From: Streptomyces phaeochromogenes
GTDB lineage: Bacteria > Actinomycetota > Actinomycetes > Streptomycetales > Streptomycetaceae
Direction: 5' to 3'
DNA: 64,000 nt
NCBI RefSeq assembly: GCF_001418655.1
Contig: NZ_LIQZ01000159.1
Span: 1 to 64,000, forward strand
Position numbers and translations under genes: made by a program. Numbering within the stretch: the first letter of the stretch is position 1; the number at the start of each line of letters is the position of its first letter. Shown piece by piece: positions 16,397 to 24,057 of the stretch. The notes under the pieces are model-generated. The model did not search any database, was not told the origin of the DNA, and worked only from the letters and a program-made list of their open reading frames with translations.

Positions 16397-17031
16397 CCCC
16401 CATGACGGCCGCACGTACCTCCATCCCCGCCGACCGCCCCCAGCTGGGACTTCGTGAGCGGAAGAAAATCAAGACACGGACGGCGATCCGTGACGCGACC
16501 TACCGGCTGATCGAGGAGCAGGGGTACGACGCCACGACGATCGAGCAGATCGCCGAGCTCGCCGAGGTGTCGCCGTCCACGGTCTTCCGTTACTTCCCGA
16601 CCAAGGAGGACATCGTCCTCACGGACGAGTACGACCCGCTGCTGGAGGCGGAGCTGCGGGCACGGCCGGAGGACGAGCCGCCGATGGACTCCCTCCGGTA
16701 CGTACTGGGGAAGGCCGTGGTTGTCGGGATGGCCGAGGACGCCGAGGTCACCCGGCTGCGGACCAGGCTGATGGCCGAGGTGCCCGCCGTGCGCTCGCGG
16801 ATGATGGAGAGCATGTCGGTGACGAGTCACCTGCTCTGCCAGGTCATCGGCGAGCGCACCGGCCGGGGCCCCGACAGCTTCGAGGTACGCGTCTTCGCGA
16901 TGTCCCTCATCGGCGGCCTGATGGAGGTGTCCCTCTACTGGGCCCAGCACGATCACGAGGACGACTTCGCCGAGCTCGTCGACCGCGCCCTGGACGTCCT
17001 GGAGCACGGGCTCACGCCCAGGGCCGAGTAG
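16393..17031 (+). CDS. TetR/AcrR-family repressor of the adjacent efflux pump
   Basis: A 212-residue TetR-family regulator. Its N-terminal helix-turn-helix is in residues 30-75 (TRTAIRDATYRLIEEQGYDA; EVSPSTVFRYFPTKEDIVL), and the C-terminal ligand domain is of the common 'MftR-like' helical type. The start ATG 16393 overlaps the MFS stop by 4 nt; a second ATG at 16402 is possible. Being translationally coupled to the pump, it probably represses the pump promoter through the TGACAGT palindrome at 14800 and releases on binding the pump substrate. A strong terminator follows 15 nt after the stop. Confidence 0.88.
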   Translation: MTPMTAARTSIPADRPQLGLRERKKIKTRTAIRDATYRLIEEQGYDATTIEQIAELAEVSPSTVFRYFPTKEDIVLTDEYDPLLEAELRARPEDEPPMDSLRYVLGKAVVVGMAEDAEVTRLRTRLMAEVPAVRSRMMESMSVTSHLLCQVIGERTGRGPDSFEVRVFAMSLIGGLMEVSLYWAQHDHEDDFAELVDRALDVLEHGLTPRAE

Positions 17032-17045
17032 CCGACGGAACAAGG

Positions 17046-17083
17046 CGGTTGCCCCCGCCCCTGGAAAGGGGCGGGGGCAACCG
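17046..17083. terminator. Strong bidirectional terminator hairpin
   Basis: A perfect 17-bp stem (17046-17062 with 17067-17083; arms CGGTTGCCCCCGCCCCT and complement) closed by a GGAA tetraloop. It separates the MFS/TetR pair (+) from the end of the polysaccharide operon (-) and could stop transcripts from both sides. Confidence 0.85.
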
Positions 17084-17127
17084 CGTCTCACGAACTCGCT
17101 GACTCACTGACTCACGAAGAGCCGCGC

Positions 17128-19596
17128 TCAGCGCCTCCTCACATCACCCTTCCCGCACGCCACCCCGTCCTTGTCGCGGTCCAGACGCAGCGGATCGTCC
17201 TTGCCGTTGACCTTCAGACGGCCGTAGTCGTTCTCCTTCAGCCAGGCGCAGCGGGCCGCCGTCGTCTTCTTGACCTCGTCGGGGAAGACCGTCGGGACAC
17301 AGACATTGACGGAGCCGTAGTGGCGGTCGCAGCCGGCAATGGTCGTGCTGACCTTGGCCGAGGCGCGCTTCTTGCCGGGCTTCTTGACCTTGCCCTCGAG
17401 GGAGTCCGCGAAGGAGTGCTCGTGCGCCGAGGGGGTGTCCTCGGCCGCCGCCGCCATGGCGGTCGGGCCCTGGAGGTGGACCCACTTCGCCACCGACGGC
17501 ACGCCGTTGGCGTCGACCGCGAAGAGCATGTACCAGCCGGGCGGGGCCAGGTTGGGGTTGCTCGTCACGTTCAGGTCGACGTTGTTGCCGTCGACGGAGA
17601 GCGGCAGGTCCACGAAGCGCTGGTTCGGGTCGGACGAGTGCGTCACCGCGGCCGGGCGGATCAGCTCCGCCTTGGCGATGGGCCGGTCGACCGTGATGCG
17701 CTGCGTGTCGCCGTACGTCCACTCGTTGTCGATCACCGAAGTGATCGTCGGGCGGGCGCCCTTGAGGAGGTACGGCGGGGTGTAGATCGACACGTTGTGG
17801 TTCCAGGAACCGTTGCCCGGGTTGTCGCCGGTCGCCATCACCCGGCCGTCGGGGAGCAGGAACGCGGAGGAGTGGTAGCCGCGGGCCTCGGGGTCGGCGG
17901 CCACCGGGTCGAAGGTCTCCGACGCCGGGTCGAAGATCGACGACTCGTAGACCGGGTTGGCGCGGTTGTGCAGGGCGCCGCCGGTCTCCAGGACCTTCCC
18001 GTCGGGCAGCAGCACGGCGGAGACGTACATCTTGCCCTGGTTGCCGGTCTGCGGGATCTTGCCGTTGCCCAGGTCGACGGTGCCCTGCGGGAGCGGCGGT
18101 CCGGCGACGTACGCGGGGTTGGCGGACTTCAGGTCGATGATGTCGGTGAGCCGGTTCGCGTCGGGATTCGAGTCGATGTTGCCACCGCCGATGGTGAGGA
18201 CCTTCTGGTCCTGGGCCGGAGGAAGCAGCACGCTCGCCGACTGGTCGCGCTCGTCCTTGCGCTGCAGGCCGGGCACCTCGGTGGTGGTGTTGGCGTCGTA
18301 GTCGTAGATCGCCGAACCGGTGCCGGGGATGTTGTTGCCGAAGGTGTGGCTGCCCGTGTAGAAGAGACGGCCGTCCTGCATCAGGACCATCGACGGGTAC
18401 AGACCCCAGTACGACCAGGTCTGGTTGACCTGCCACAGCGGCAGCCACTTGTTCTCGGCGGCCGACCAGCGCTCGGCCGTCACGGACCCCGTGGAGTCCT
18501 CCTTCAGCCCGCCGAAGGAGATCACGTCACCGTTGCCGAGGATCGTCGCCGACGGGTACCAGTGCCCGTCGTTCATGTCGTTCGTCTTGCTGTACGTCTC
18601 GGTGACCGGGTCGAAGATGTACGAGTCCTTGTAACCCTGGTAGCCGATCGTGCCGTCGGCGGACGGGTAGCCCTTGTTGCCGCTCATCACGAGGACCCGG
18701 CCGTCCTGCAACTGCACATGCCCGGCGCAGAACATGTCCTTCGGCGTGGGGATCTGCTTGTACGTGCCGTTCACCGGGTCGTAGACCGCGCTGGTGAACG
18801 TGCCCGCGTTGAACATCTCCTCGCTGTTGCCGGAGCCCGCGATCAGCAGCACCTTGCCGTTGTTGAGGACGACGGAGTGCATGGAGCGGACCGGGTTCTG
18901 CGTGGGCAGCACGTCCCACTTGCCGTTGGCGCACTCCTCGGCCGTGCCCGTGCACACGGGGTCCGGGATCGGGTCGGCGACCTGGTCCATCGTGTAGTCG
19001 TCGGTCGTCGCCGAGCCGGTGCCGTAGACGGAGACGCCCCAGGTGATGCGGTCGGTGCCCGCGGGGACCTCGGGCGTACGGACCGTGGCCTCGGACCAAC
19101 CGCCGCTGATCGGCAGGGTCTTGAGGTCGGTCCAGTACTGCCAGCCGGCGGTCGTGTCGTGCCGGAAGAGGGTGAGCGAGGTGTCCGGGGTCGTCGACTT
19201 GTACCAGAGCCCGAGGTCGTACTGCTTGCCGACGCTGACGACCGGCGCGCACTCGGCGGACTCGGTGATCAGCGCCTTGCGGTCGCCCTCGGTGCGGCGG
19301 GTCAGCTCGACCTTCATGGCCTTGGAGCCGGAGTGGGCGTCGGCCACGGTGGAGAAGGTGAAGTCGTTGTCGCCCCAGCCGGACTTCTCCCAGCAGTACG
19401 GCATGTCGGCCGTGCCCGCGGTCTCGAAGCCGGGGTTCTTCACGAGGTTGGCGGCCGAGGCGGGCTGCGGGGCGATGAGGAGCAGCCCCGAAGTGAGGGC
19501 GCCCACGGCCAGCAGGGCGGTACGGCGCTTGGGACGGCCGGGTCTTCTGAAATTCGAAGCGGGTCTGCTGGTCTTCCGAGCGGGTCTACTGAACAT
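17128..19596 (-). CDS. Galactose-oxidase-like copper radical oxidase (GlxA-like) with Excalibur domain
   Basis: An 822-residue secreted enzyme. After a signal peptide (cleaved near Ala48) comes a carbohydrate-binding-like beta domain (50-205), a kelch-type seven-bladed propeller (about 230-610), a galactose-oxidase C-terminal Ig-like domain (610-710), a linker, and a C-terminal region with an Excalibur calcium motif (DRDKDGVACGKG, 806-817). The copper radical site is complete: Cys290 (FCAGH) and Tyr347 (HWYPS) for the thioether cofactor, Tyr574-His575 (GYHSSAF) and His653 (THSSDPNQR). It should oxidise a primary alcohol of a glycan to an aldehyde, giving H2O2. The start ATG shares one base with the stop of the upstream glycosyltransferase. 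It is longer than the classical streptomycete GlxA because of the C-terminal Cys-rich/Excalibur extension. Confidence 0.88.
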   Translation of the reverse strand: MFSRPARKTSRPASNFRRPGRPKRRTALLAVGALTSGLLLIAPQPASAANLVKNPGFETAGTADMPYCWEKSGWGDNDFTFSTVADAHSGSKAMKVELTRRTEGDRKALITESAECAPVVSVGKQYDLGLWYKSTTPDTSLTLFRHDTTAGWQYWTDLKTLPISGGWSEATVRTPEVPAGTDRITWGVSVYGTGSATTDDYTMDQVADPIPDPVCTGTAEECANGKWDVLPTQNPVRSMHSVVLNNGKVLLIAGSGNSEEMFNAGTFTSAVYDPVNGTYKQIPTPKDMFCAGHVQLQDGRVLVMSGNKGYPSADGTIGYQGYKDSYIFDPVTETYSKTNDMNDGHWYPSATILGNGDVISFGGLKEDSTGSVTAERWSAAENKWLPLWQVNQTWSYWGLYPSMVLMQDGRLFYTGSHTFGNNIPGTGSAIYDYDANTTTEVPGLQRKDERDQSASVLLPPAQDQKVLTIGGGNIDSNPDANRLTDIIDLKSANPAYVAGPPLPQGTVDLGNGKIPQTGNQGKMYVSAVLLPDGKVLETGGALHNRANPVYESSIFDPASETFDPVAADPEARGYHSSAFLLPDGRVMATGDNPGNGSWNHNVSIYTPPYLLKGARPTITSVIDNEWTYGDTQRITVDRPIAKAELIRPAAVTHSSDPNQRFVDLPLSVDGNNVDLNVTSNPNLAPPGWYMLFAVDANGVPSVAKWVHLQGPTAMAAAAEDTPSAHEHSFADSLEGKVKKPGKKRASAKVSTTIAGCDRHYGSVNVCVPTVFPDEVKKTTAARCAWLKENDYGRLKVNGKDDPLRLDRDKDGVACGKGDVRRR

Positions 19597-20831
19597 CAGC
19601 TGGATCTCCTTGCTGTGCGGCTCCCTGCGTGACGGCCGGTCTCGACAGCCGTCGTGTTTCCTGCGCGCCCTCCCTTCCGCGGCAGATAGACGAGGGCCTC
19701 CGTGCCCGCGAACCGCAGGACGAAGGTGGTCACCAGGGCGAGTGCGGTGGCGCCGAGGACGGACATCCCGAGCTGGCCCACGAACAGCGCGATGAGCGGG
19801 ATGCGCAGCACCAGGTCGGCGTTGGCCAGCAGCGCGAACCGGCCCGAGCGGTCCCACCAGCGCCGGTGCTGCCGGCGGTCCCGGAAGCAGAGGTGCTCGA
19901 TGAGCACGAAGTTCCAGGCGACGCCGAACTGGTTGGCGACGATCTCGGCGGGCAGGTAGTGCATCCCGACGGAGGTGAGGGCCCACAGCGCGGCGAGGTT
20001 CGGCAGGAACCCGGTCGCGCCGATCAGCCCGAACACCACCATGCGGGCGACCGGCGAGGCGGTACGCAGCCCGGCCAGGTGCCGCAGGAAGCGGATGCCC
20101 TCCTGCGCGGTCGACTTGGACTCGCCCGCGAACCGGTCCTGGAAGACGAACGGCACCTCGGTGACCTGGCGCGGGCGGGCGCGTACGGCCATTTCGAGGA
20201 GGATCTTGTAGCCGAGCGGCTTGAGGACGTCGGCGGTGACCGCGCTGCGGCGGATGGCGAAGAAGCCGCTCATCGGGTCGCTGATGCCGTGCAGGCGGCG
20301 CGGGAACAGTGTCTTCGTCAGCAAGGTCGCGCCGCGTGAGACGGCGATGCGGTAGCCGCCCGCGAGGCCCGCTCGGCTGCCGCCCTTGATGTAGCGGGAG
20401 GCGACGACGAGTCCGGCGTGCTCGCGCTCGCCCGCGGCCACCAACTCTGGTACCAGGGACGGGGGATGCTGGAGGTCGCCGTCCATGACGACGATCCAGT
20501 CGGAGCTGGCGGCCCGGATGCCCTCGACGACCGCGCCGCCGAGCCCGCCGACCGGTGCCTCGCGGTGCAGCACGGTCACCGGGTACGGGCAGTCCCGCGC
20601 GGCGTCCCGGATGACTTCGGGTGTGTCGTCGGTGGAGTCGTCCACGAAGACGACCTCGCAGGGCAGCCGCGAGGGCACCGACTCGGTGATCCGGCGCAGC
20701 AACTCCCGGATGTTCGCGGACTCGTTGAAGGTCGGCACGACGATGGTGACGGCGCCGGGTTCGGGAACGGTGGAGGTCTCGCGCAGGGCCGGGTCGTGCA
20801 ACTCCCCCGGGACGGTGGACTCGTACGTCAT
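19596..20831 (-). CDS. Polyprenyl-phosphate glycosyltransferase (GT2) fused to GtrA-like membrane domain
   Basis: A 411-residue protein of two parts. Residues 25-260 form a GT2 domain of the dolichol/polyprenol-phosphate-mannose synthase type (VTIVVPTFNES, FVDDSTDDT, metal motif DGDLQHPP). Residues 265-390 form a four-helix GtrA-like membrane domain (MVVFGLIGATGFLPNLAALWAL onward) of the kind that helps move lipid-linked sugars. It should charge a lipid carrier with a sugar (often mannose or glucose) for use by an extracytoplasmic transferase. The gene for such a transferase, the 20828-22537 gene just upstream, overlaps it by 4 nt; it is followed by the copper oxidase. ATG 20831 is set by that overlap. 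Confidence 0.87.
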   Translation of the reverse strand: MTYESTVPGELHDPALRETSTVPEPGAVTIVVPTFNESANIRELLRRITESVPSRLPCEVVFVDDSTDDTPEVIRDAARDCPYPVTVLHREAPVGGLGGAVVEGIRAASSDWIVVMDGDLQHPPSLVPELVAAGEREHAGLVVASRYIKGGSRAGLAGGYRIAVSRGATLLTKTLFPRRLHGISDPMSGFFAIRRSAVTADVLKPLGYKILLEMAVRARPRQVTEVPFVFQDRFAGESKSTAQEGIRFLRHLAGLRTASPVARMVVFGLIGATGFLPNLAALWALTSVGMHYLPAEIVANQFGVAWNFVLIEHLCFRDRRQHRRWWDRSGRFALLANADLVLRIPLIALFVGQLGMSVLGATALALVTTFVLRFAGTEALVYLPRKGGRAGNTTAVETGRHAGSRTARRSS

Positions 20832-22537
20832 CGGTCGCCTCCGGTGGTCGCCTCGTCGGCGGTGTCGGCCGTGCCCGTCGTGCTTGCCGTGCTTGCCGTG
20901 GAGCCGCCCCTGACCTGCCGGATCTCGATCCGGTCCGGGCCCTTGCCGAAGGTGGCGACGGGGGTCGAATGCCTCATCGCCTGCTTGACGTTGGGCAGGT
21001 CGGCCGCGTCGCGCCGCACGGTCGGGGAGGCGACGACGTAGTCGATGTCGCGCCAGCCGCCGGGCATCGTCTTGGTCACCGCGGGGTCGAGGTCGGCCTT
21101 GTAGAACCAGATGACGCCGAGTCCGGGCTCGTAACCGGCGTGCACGAGGTCGAGCCAGAGCGCGTCGTCGACGAGGACGCGGGTGTCCTCGGGGTGGTCG
21201 ACCTCGGTGGCCAGCCACTTGGAGGCCGCCCGGTACGGGGCGTTGGCGTCGGCGGTGACGGCGGTGCGGTCGCCGTCGTACCAGCGGGGTACGACGTATG
21301 CCGCCGAGGCCGCGACGAGCAGTGCCGCGACCGCGTACCGGGCGCGGGTGACGAACTCCCTCTCGTCGGTGCTCCGCCATCTGCGCAGCACCCCGTGCGC
21401 GACGCTCGCGGCGCCTCCGGCGAGGACGAGCGCGAGGAAGGGCAGGGCCTGGATGACGTACATCGCGGGCAGGTAGCCGGTCGGGCGCAGGGCCACCAGC
21501 GCGAGGATGGCGACGGTGAACGCGGGTCCGGCCAGGGCCCGGGCGGTCACCGACCAGCGCCAGGTGACCAGGAGGAGCAGCGCGCCCGCGAGGCCGCCCA
21601 GCGGCAGCACGCGGTCGTAGTAGAGCCAGGACTGCAGGACGCCGTACGAGCCGGAGCCCTGGTCGAGGATGAATCCCGAACCGGGCCTGGTCAGCTGGTA
21701 TTCGAGGCCGTCCCACAGCGAGACGTGCCCGCCGCCGGGGAAGAGCTCGCCCTTGAGGAGGGCGAAGAGCGGGTAGGACATGCCGATCAGCACGCAGGCC
21801 GTGATGGCGCCGGTGAGGGCGAACTTGCGGGTGTCCCGGTGGCTGTGGCGCCACATGGTGATCATCACCGCGGGCAGGACGAAGATCATCGTCTCTTTGG
21901 TGAGGACGGCCGCGGCGGCGGCGATGCCCGCTCCGAAGTGGTGCCAGAGGTGGCGGCTCGGGGAGGCGGCGAGGCAGAACGCGACCAGCGTCCACATCAC
22001 CGCGATGTTGTCGAGGAAGATCTCCCGCTGGAGGACGACCGACAGCGGCGAGAGCCCGAAGAGCAGCATCGCGAGCCCGGCCGCCCAGCGGGGCAGCCAC
22101 AGACGGCGGGCCACCACGTAGACGAGGACCGCGCTGATGGCGCTGACCAGGAGCATCACGATCCGCATCGAGCCGACCGTCATCGACTCGGGGCTGATCA
22201 GGGACGGTATCCAGGTCAGCAGGGCTATCTGTATCCAGCCGAGCGGCGGGTGGTCGTACCAGTAGGTGTAGTGGGCGAGCCCGTTGCCCTGCTGGACGGA
22301 CCAGGCCTGGGCGAGGTAGGTGCCCTCGTCGTCGCTGAGCGCCGGGTAGTCGGCGATGTTCCAGCCCTGCACGGTCATGACGACCACGAGGAGTACGCCG
22401 CACAGGATCAGGTCGGCGCGCGAGGTGCGCAGTCGGGACGGGAGCGGGGTCGTTCGAGGGGTCGAACCGGTCTTGGGGACAGGTGTCCGCTGCGCGGGGA
22501 CCTTTGGGGTGGTCACCGCGGGAAGGGTGGAGGTCAC
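20828..22537 (-). CDS. Polytopic membrane glycosyltransferase, ArnT/GT39-like
   Basis: A 569-residue integral membrane protein with about ten transmembrane helices and a large loop after TM1 (DYPALSDDEGTYLAQAWSVQ). That loop carries the Asp-Asp-Glu typical of GT-C enzymes that use polyprenyl-phosphate sugars, such as protein O-mannosyltransferase and ArnT-like families. A soluble C-terminal domain follows (residues 410-569). It probably transfers a sugar from the lipid donor made by the downstream GT2/GtrA protein to an extracytoplasmic acceptor. It overlaps both neighbours by 4 nt, so the four genes form one coupled operon. The acceptor (glycan or protein) is not visible. Confidence 0.82.
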   Translation of the reverse strand: MTSTLPAVTTPKVPAQRTPVPKTGSTPRTTPLPSRLRTSRADLILCGVLLVVVMTVQGWNIADYPALSDDEGTYLAQAWSVQQGNGLAHYTYWYDHPPLGWIQIALLTWIPSLISPESMTVGSMRIVMLLVSAISAVLVYVVARRLWLPRWAAGLAMLLFGLSPLSVVLQREIFLDNIAVMWTLVAFCLAASPSRHLWHHFGAGIAAAAAVLTKETMIFVLPAVMITMWRHSHRDTRKFALTGAITACVLIGMSYPLFALLKGELFPGGGHVSLWDGLEYQLTRPGSGFILDQGSGSYGVLQSWLYYDRVLPLGGLAGALLLLVTWRWSVTARALAGPAFTVAILALVALRPTGYLPAMYVIQALPFLALVLAGGAASVAHGVLRRWRSTDEREFVTRARYAVAALLVAASAAYVVPRWYDGDRTAVTADANAPYRAASKWLATEVDHPEDTRVLVDDALWLDLVHAGYEPGLGVIWFYKADLDPAVTKTMPGGWRDIDYVVASPTVRRDAADLPNVKQAMRHSTPVATFGKGPDRIEIRQVRGGSTASTASTTGTADTADEATTGGDR

Positions 22538-23859
22538 GCAGGAACGTCCTCTCGGGACCCGCGGGTCGCTACGGCCGCGGCTTCGGTTGCTTCAGTGGCT
22601 TCGAGGGCGCGGGCGGCCCCGACATCGGTGAGATGTGCGCCGACATGACTGGTCAACTCCCAGTCGTTGCGGCCCTGTTGCTCACGCCACACGGCACGGA
22701 CGGCCGCTCCGGCGAGGAGCACCTGGTAGAAGGGGCCGCCGACGATGAGCTTGAGGTAGTGGACGAATCGGACGCGAAGCCCGTACTGCTTGCCGAAGTC
22801 GTGCAGTCCGACAAGCTCGAAGACGAAGGTGACGAAGGCGGTGACGGCCGGCAGGAAGGTGATGAAGGCGATGCCGACCGGGACGTCGAGGAAGAGCGCC
22901 ACGGCCACGTTGAGCGGGATGATCACGCCGGAGATCGCCTGGAGATACGGCGTCATCAGCGTGTAGCGGGCGAGCAGCCGCTGGCCGAAGCCGGGCAGCT
23001 GCTTCCAGTCCTTCTTCCGGTAGACCTGAAGGAAGCCCTGGTTCCAGCGGGTGCGCTGCTTGAGCAGCGACATCAGGCTGCCGGGGGTCTCCTCCTTGGT
23101 CACCATGTCGGAGTCGTACGCGACGACGACCTTCTTGCCGATGCTGGAGAGCCGCACGCCCAGGTCGCAGTCCTCGGCGAGGCAGTCGGGGTCCCAGCCG
23201 TCGGCGGCCCGCAGGACGTCCGTGCGGACGAACACGGTGTTGCCGCCGAGCGGAATGAAACCTTTCTGCGCGTGCAGGTGAAGCCGCGAGCGGAACCAGA
23301 AGAAGTACTCCAGGCAGTTGCGCAGGCTGTACCAGCTGGAGTTGAAGTTGATCAGCTGGACGCCGCCCTGGACGACGTCGGCGTCGGTCGACCGGAAGGC
23401 GTGGTCGACGTGCGCGAGCAGCTCCGGGTGGACCTGGTCCTCGGCGTCGAAGACTCCGACGACGTCACCGCGACAGTGCGGCAACGCCGTGTTCATGGCC
23501 CTCGGCTTGTTCTTCTTCTCGTGGGTGTCGACGACGACGCGTACGCGCGGGTCGCGCTCCGCGGCCTCGCAGGCCACCTCGGTGGTCTCCGGGTCGTCGT
23601 GGCCGACGATCACGATGATCTCGAAGTCGGTGTGGCTGGATTCCAGCAGTCTCTGGATGGTGTGGTCGAGCACCGCCTGCTCGTGTCTCGCCGGCAACAG
23701 CAGCGAGAACGACAGGTGTTCACCCCCGTCAGGACTGCTGAACCGGGTGGACGCGAGCACTTCGGGCGTACGCCACGCGTGCATCTGCCACCACAAAGTG
23801 AAGGCAGCCATCCCGAAAAGGGCAAGCGAAACGGCAGCAATGAGCACAGACGTAAGCAA
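22534..23859 (-). CDS. Processive membrane glycosyltransferase family 2 (cellulose-synthase-like)
   Basis: A GT2 enzyme with one N-terminal membrane segment, a cytoplasmic catalytic domain (LLLPARHEQ, metal motif DAEDQ, catalytic AEDCDLG) and the Q..RW signature of processive glycan synthases (KQRTRWNQG), then about three C-terminal membrane helices. It should polymerise an NDP-sugar and thread the chain through the membrane. It is the first gene of the operon ending in the copper oxidase, an arrangement like cslA/glxA of streptomycetes. The start is uncertain: I use TTG 23859, preceded by TGGGGGG. An in-frame GTG at 23907 or 24018 would add up to 53 residues, but that DNA is AT-rich and promoter-like near 23960, and it would include a TTA codon. 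Confidence 0.8.
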   Translation of the reverse strand: MLTSVLIAAVSLALFGMAAFTLWWQMHAWRTPEVLASTRFSSPDGGEHLSFSLLLPARHEQAVLDHTIQRLLESSHTDFEIIVIVGHDDPETTEVACEAAERDPRVRVVVDTHEKKNKPRAMNTALPHCRGDVVGVFDAEDQVHPELLAHVDHAFRSTDADVVQGGVQLINFNSSWYSLRNCLEYFFWFRSRLHLHAQKGFIPLGGNTVFVRTDVLRAADGWDPDCLAEDCDLGVRLSSIGKKVVVAYDSDMVTKEETPGSLMSLLKQRTRWNQGFLQVYRKKDWKQLPGFGQRLLARYTLMTPYLQAISGVIIPLNVAVALFLDVPVGIAFITFLPAVTAFVTFVFELVGLHDFGKQYGLRVRFVHYLKLIVGGPFYQVLLAGAAVRAVWREQQGRNDWELTSHVGAHLTDVGAARALEATEATEAAAVATRGSREDVPA

Positions 23860-24057
23860 CAGATCCCCCCAGGATCCCCATAACCCCCTGTCACGACAGC
23901 GAGTCACTCCTGTCGTGTCCGGGACAGAGACTATGGGGGTTCTGTGAAGTCCGGGAACTGTTCTGATAAATAACGTGTTTCGGAATGGTCGGTCGACTTG
24001 TGGGGCGTACCCGAACACATGCGCACATTAACCCCCGTGAGCAGGCATTTCCGCCAC

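Noticed and set aside
17320..19632. 770-codon plus-strand frame opposite the copper oxidase
   Set aside because: Low-complexity antisense shadow of a gene with complete catalytic residues on the minus strand.
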